Shown here: one piece after another, positions 5,554 through 7,452 of the stretch
Position numbering within the stretch: position 1 is the first letter of the stretch
How the letters are laid out: every line of letters starts with the position of its first letter
Source of the DNA: Chromatiales bacterium
Lineage (GTDB): Bacteria; Pseudomonadota; Gammaproteobacteria; SZUA-152
Assembly (NCBI GenBank): GCA_026999335.1
Contig: JALTPW010000894.1
Location: 1-7,452 of the forward strand
Direction of reading: 5' to 3'
DNA: 7,452 nucleotides
Program-made: the position numbers and the translations under genes
The notes under the pieces: model-generated
The model's database searches: none
What the model saw: only the letters and a program-made list of their open reading frames with translations
Told to the model about the DNA's origin: nothing

Positions 5554-5875
5554 TTCTACTCTGTTACTTTAATCTCTCTGGGTCGAATTCCCCGCAGCTC
5601 GCCTAAAGCGCCTATTTTTGGTGCTGCGATTATCGTCATTCCGGCTTGTTGTTAGCCGGAATCCAGAGATTGCCGCCTCGGGATCCGGTTTTCACCGGAG
5701 CGATTCATCCAGAGCGCTTGACGTTTCCTACACGCTGGATTCCCGTCTGCGCGGGAATGACGGTATGCCAAGTCCCTCAAGACTCAATCTACACCCTTCA
5801 ATACCCTATTTTCGTGCAGCAAGATAGCTTGCTGCGGGATTGTTTATTCAGCAAGTTAAATGTAACGGAGTAGAA
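5554..5875. mobile_element. 322-bp MITE-like element with nested inverted repeats
   Basis: The ends are inverted repeats: TTCTACTCTGTTACTTTAA (5554-5572) against TTAAATGTAACGGAGTAGAA (5856-5875), differing by one substitution and one indel. A second pair, CCCGCAGC (5591-5598) and GCTGCGGG (5831-5838), has the same centre, near 5714. TTAT directly flanks both ends (5550-5553 and 5876-5879), as a target-site duplication would. The right side has an 8-bp hairpin, GCAGCAAG/CTTGCTGC (5816-5835). There is no credible coding sequence inside, so it is non-autonomous. The element accounts for much of the gene-free stretch between the SulP gene and gshA. Confidence 0.62.
5634..5765. repeat. BIME-like pair of inverted REP hairpins inside the 322-bp element
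   Basis: Two related hairpin units face each other. The left one starts CGTCATTCCGGC and returns as GCCGGAATCCAG (5634-5666). The right one is CTGGATTCCCG followed by CGGGAATGACG (5735-5762), in opposite orientation. A small TCCGGT/ACCGGA hairpin (5684-5699) lies between. CGTCATTCC...GGAATCCAG units are common repeats in proteobacterial intergenic DNA. The pair is off-centre within the surrounding element, so it may have inserted there independently. Confidence 0.72.
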
Positions 5876-5929
5876 TTATTTTGCCGAGTATGGTGCGTTA
5901 TACTGAAAACGGGTGTAGAAGGCCATTGA

Positions 5930-6249
5930 CGTCATGACTATGATGTTACGTCCGTTTTAGCTAACACCGCCGTCTTCGCGAGGATTGCTTGCTTGGCCGA
6001 GACTATGGAGGTACTTGCAAAACTATTTTACAGCGCATCTGAGCACTATATATTGTGGTTGATGTTGGCTTGTAGCACATCATGCTGATAGCGCAGGTGT
6101 GAATTGGCTAATATGTGTACAGTTTTGCAAGTATCACTATGGGAGCCCGACTTAGCGACGCCATCAAAGCCTGGGCCCTGCAATACGCCGGGTCGAGTCT
6201 ACAGTGGGTGCACAGCATCAGCGATAGCAAGCCGCTTGGAGTGCCGTAG
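5930..6249 (+). other. Possible coding remnant interrupted by the 126-bp element
   Basis: If the 126-bp element and one target copy are removed, a single open frame of 61 codons runs from after the TGA at 5927-5929 to the TAG at 6247-6249. Its third positions are mostly G or C over 5966-6249, like neighbouring chromosomal genes. The 134-bp insertion shifts this frame. No start codon with a ribosome site was found, and the peptide was not recognised, so it may be chance or the tail of a decayed gene. Nothing else is supported in 5876-6009 or 6136-6343 apart from a weak GTTACG/CGTAAC hairpin at 6280-6297. Confidence 0.25.
6010..6135. mobile_element. 126-bp MITE-like element with 8-bp target duplication
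   Basis: The ends GGTACTTGCAAAACT (6010-6024) and AGTTTTGCAAGTATC (6121-6135) are inverted repeats with 14 of 15 positions matching. Immediately outside them are ACTATGGA (6002-6009) and ACTATGGG (6136-6143), an 8-bp direct repeat with one mismatch. A looser inner inverted repeat (CAGCGCATCTGAGCA at 6031-6045 against TGCTGATAGCGCAG at 6083-6096) would let the whole element fold. Ends of about 14-15 bp beginning GG and containing TTGCAAA, plus 8-bp duplications, recall IS6-family insertion sequences (IS26 ends GGCACTGTTGCAAA), but the match is partial. It contains no transposase. Confidence 0.68.
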
Positions 6250-6343
6250 AGGATGTCGACGCCATCGTCAGCGGTACTTGTTACGAGCACCCGTAACGGC
6301 AAACTACCTCGCTCTCCCTGAAGGGTATCTTTGCGACAGGGGT

Positions 6344-7452
6344 TCAGAGGGTTTGCGCCAGATACTCGTACAGAAATTCCCCGAAAGACTTGTCATCGGC
6401 GTCTTCGATGGCCTGTTGCTGCTGGCGTGATTGCTCGGCTATGTGAACAAATTCGGCCTGCTGCTCGGGGCTCAGGCTGAGGCTGTAAAAATGGTCACGA
6501 TGCTGCTGGGACATGCGCATGCCGAAGTGGAAGAAGCCTTCACCGTTGGCGCGCATTTCCGCCAGCATGCGTGCAGAAGGGGTGCGCTCCGGGTCGCGTA
6601 CTTTGCCGCGCTGCACCGCCAGACTGCTGCGGTAGACCTCGCTGGTGTGGGTGTCGTCGAGCAGCTCGCACACGCCAGTCATGTCATCGAGGATCTCGCC
6701 GGCCCATTGTGATAGTTTTATCGTGCTGCCGCGGCGGTGCAGGTACAGCTTCGGGTCACGCCCGCGGTGAGCGGCGGCCAGTTCGTTGACGTCGATTTCG
6801 CGGCGTTCCTGCGCGTCGATGGGTGGGCTGTCTAGCAGCAGGCAGTAGACCAGAAAGGCTTCGAGAAAGCGCATTTGTGGCAGGCTGATACCCAGCGGAT
6901 CGAAGGCGTTGACGTCCAGTGAGCGCAGTTCGACGTATTTCACCCCACGTCGCTTGAGGGCGTGGGTGGGTTTTTCAGTGGCGCCGGTGATCTGCTTGGG
7001 ACGGATAGTGGAGTAATACTCGTTTTCGATCTGCAGGATGTTGGCGTTGAGCTGTTCCCAGCGGCCGTTGACGAAGATACCAATGCGCTCGTAAGCGGCG
7101 CAGGGCGTGTTGATGGCGCAGTCGAGGCTATCGACATAGCCGTCGAGATCATCGTAACAGGCCTTGATGCCGGTCTCTGCCTCCTGGTTGTTCTGGTAGC
7201 CGATGTCACCCATACGCAGGGAAGTGGCGTAGGGCTGGTAGGCGGTGTAGCGGTCGAATTCTTTCAACTGGGTGGGCTGGCCGTTGAGGAAGGATTTGCA
7301 CACCGCTGGTGAGGCGCCGAACAGGTAGGGCACCAGCCAGCCGAAACGCTGCAGGTTGCGGATCAGGCCGAAATAGTGGTCGGAGATGAAATCCTGCAGC
7401 GGTTGCCGGTCGCCTTCGAGCTGCTGGTAGACGGGCCAGAAGGCCGCTGGCA
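6344..7452 (-). CDS. gshA: Glutamate-cysteine ligase, C-terminal part (5' end outside window)
   Basis: The visible 368 residues are the C-terminal part of gamma-glutamylcysteine synthetase, which joins L-glutamate and L-cysteine using ATP in the first step of glutathione synthesis in the cytoplasm. The frame stays open to the window edge, reading FWPVYQQLEGDRQPLQDFIS upstream of the GTG at 7333, so that GTG is not the start. Conserved blocks seen in the E. coli enzyme are present: PYLFGASPAVCKSF, YATSLRMGDIGYQN, LQIENEYYSTIRPK (probable active-site region) and KYVELRSLDVNAFDPLGI. The tail is a charged Gln/Glu-rich helix ending FGEFLYEYLAQTL. Against about 518 residues in E. coli, some 150 N-terminal residues, including other catalytic acids, lie beyond 7452. 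It is GC-rich. The stop is TGA at 6346-6344; no strong terminator follows, only the weak hairpin at 6280-6297. Confidence 0.95.
   Translation of the reverse strand, partial: PAAFWPVYQQLEGDRQPLQDFISDHYFGLIRNLQRFGWLVPYLFGASPAVCKSFLNGQPTQLKEFDRYTAYQPYATSLRMGDIGYQNNQEAETGIKACYDDLDGYVDSLDCAINTPCAAYERIGIFVNGRWEQLNANILQIENEYYSTIRPKQITGATEKPTHALKRRGVKYVELRSLDVNAFDPLGISLPQMRFLEAFLVYCLLLDSPPIDAQERREIDVNELAAAHRGRDPKLYLHRRGSTIKLSQWAGEILDDMTGVCELLDDTHTSEVYRSSLAVQRGKVRDPERTPSARMLAEMRANGEGFFHFGMRMSQQHRDHFYSLSLSPEQQAEFVHIAEQSRQQQQAIEDADDKSFGEFLYEYLAQTL

Noticed and set aside
5577..5597. tRNA T-arm-like sequence (GGGTCGAATTCCC)
   Set aside because: No anticodon arm, D arm or acceptor stem can be built around it; it belongs to the 322-bp element.
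6104..6430. Open frames at 6104-6430 (+) and 6108-6302 (-)
   Set aside because: They start in the miniature element and continue into non-coding DNA or antisense to gshA; composition is not protein-like.
6431..7312. Plus-strand and alternative minus-strand frames over gshA
   Set aside because: They are shadows of a GC-rich conserved gene whose true frame is clear from family similarity.

Overview
The window looks like a stretch of gammaproteobacterial chromosome. The right edge carries the 3' part of a proteobacterial-type gshA (glutamate-cysteine ligase) that aligns by eye with the E. coli family, and the left edge a flavin-binding PPOX-family gene. Both are GC-rich with strong G/C third positions. 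Between them lie a long SulP anion transporter gene and a clearly AT-richer block of small unknown genes, so base composition is mosaic. No rRNA, tRNA, CRISPR array or transposase gene was found.

Layout from left to right: (1) 147-692 (+), a PPOX-family protein, then a strong hairpin terminator at 744-773. (2) 822-1044, a displaced copy of the 3' end and downstream DNA of the SulP gene, broken off at 1044/1045 and followed by a 48-bp palindrome (1052-1099). (3) 1230-2846 (+), four small genes of unknown function: an exported Trp/Tyr-rich protein with two Cys, an exported protein or lipoprotein, a 65-aa soluble protein, then an 18-bp perfect hairpin and a small multi-spanning membrane protein. 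(4) A second, decayed copy of the palindrome (2897-2944), then the second copy of the direct repeat (2953-3190), which is the genuine end of the SulP gene. (5) 3077-5356 (-), the intact 759-aa SulP transporter with a STAS domain and an unusual C-terminal extension of about 200 residues. (6) 5357-6343, almost 1 kb without a credible gene, holding a leader hairpin, a 322-bp element with nested inverted repeats flanked by TTAT, and a 126-bp MITE-like element with 15-bp inverted ends and an 8-bp target duplication. (7) 6344-7452 (-), gshA, cut by the window edge.

The most interesting part is 822-3190. A small cargo of four unknown genes lies between two copies of a RAYT/REP-like palindrome and between direct repeats of the SulP 3' end. 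This is the arrangement left when an element inserts at the 3' end of a gene and restores that end, but no integrase or transposase is present. The pairing of a small exported, disulfide-capable protein with a separate small membrane protein would fit a secreted effector and a protective partner. That is inference only; no family was recognised for any of the four.

The conserved genes (PPOX protein, SulP transporter, GshA) show no operon link with each other. The region reads as a chromosomal junction that repeatedly accepts small non-autonomous elements.
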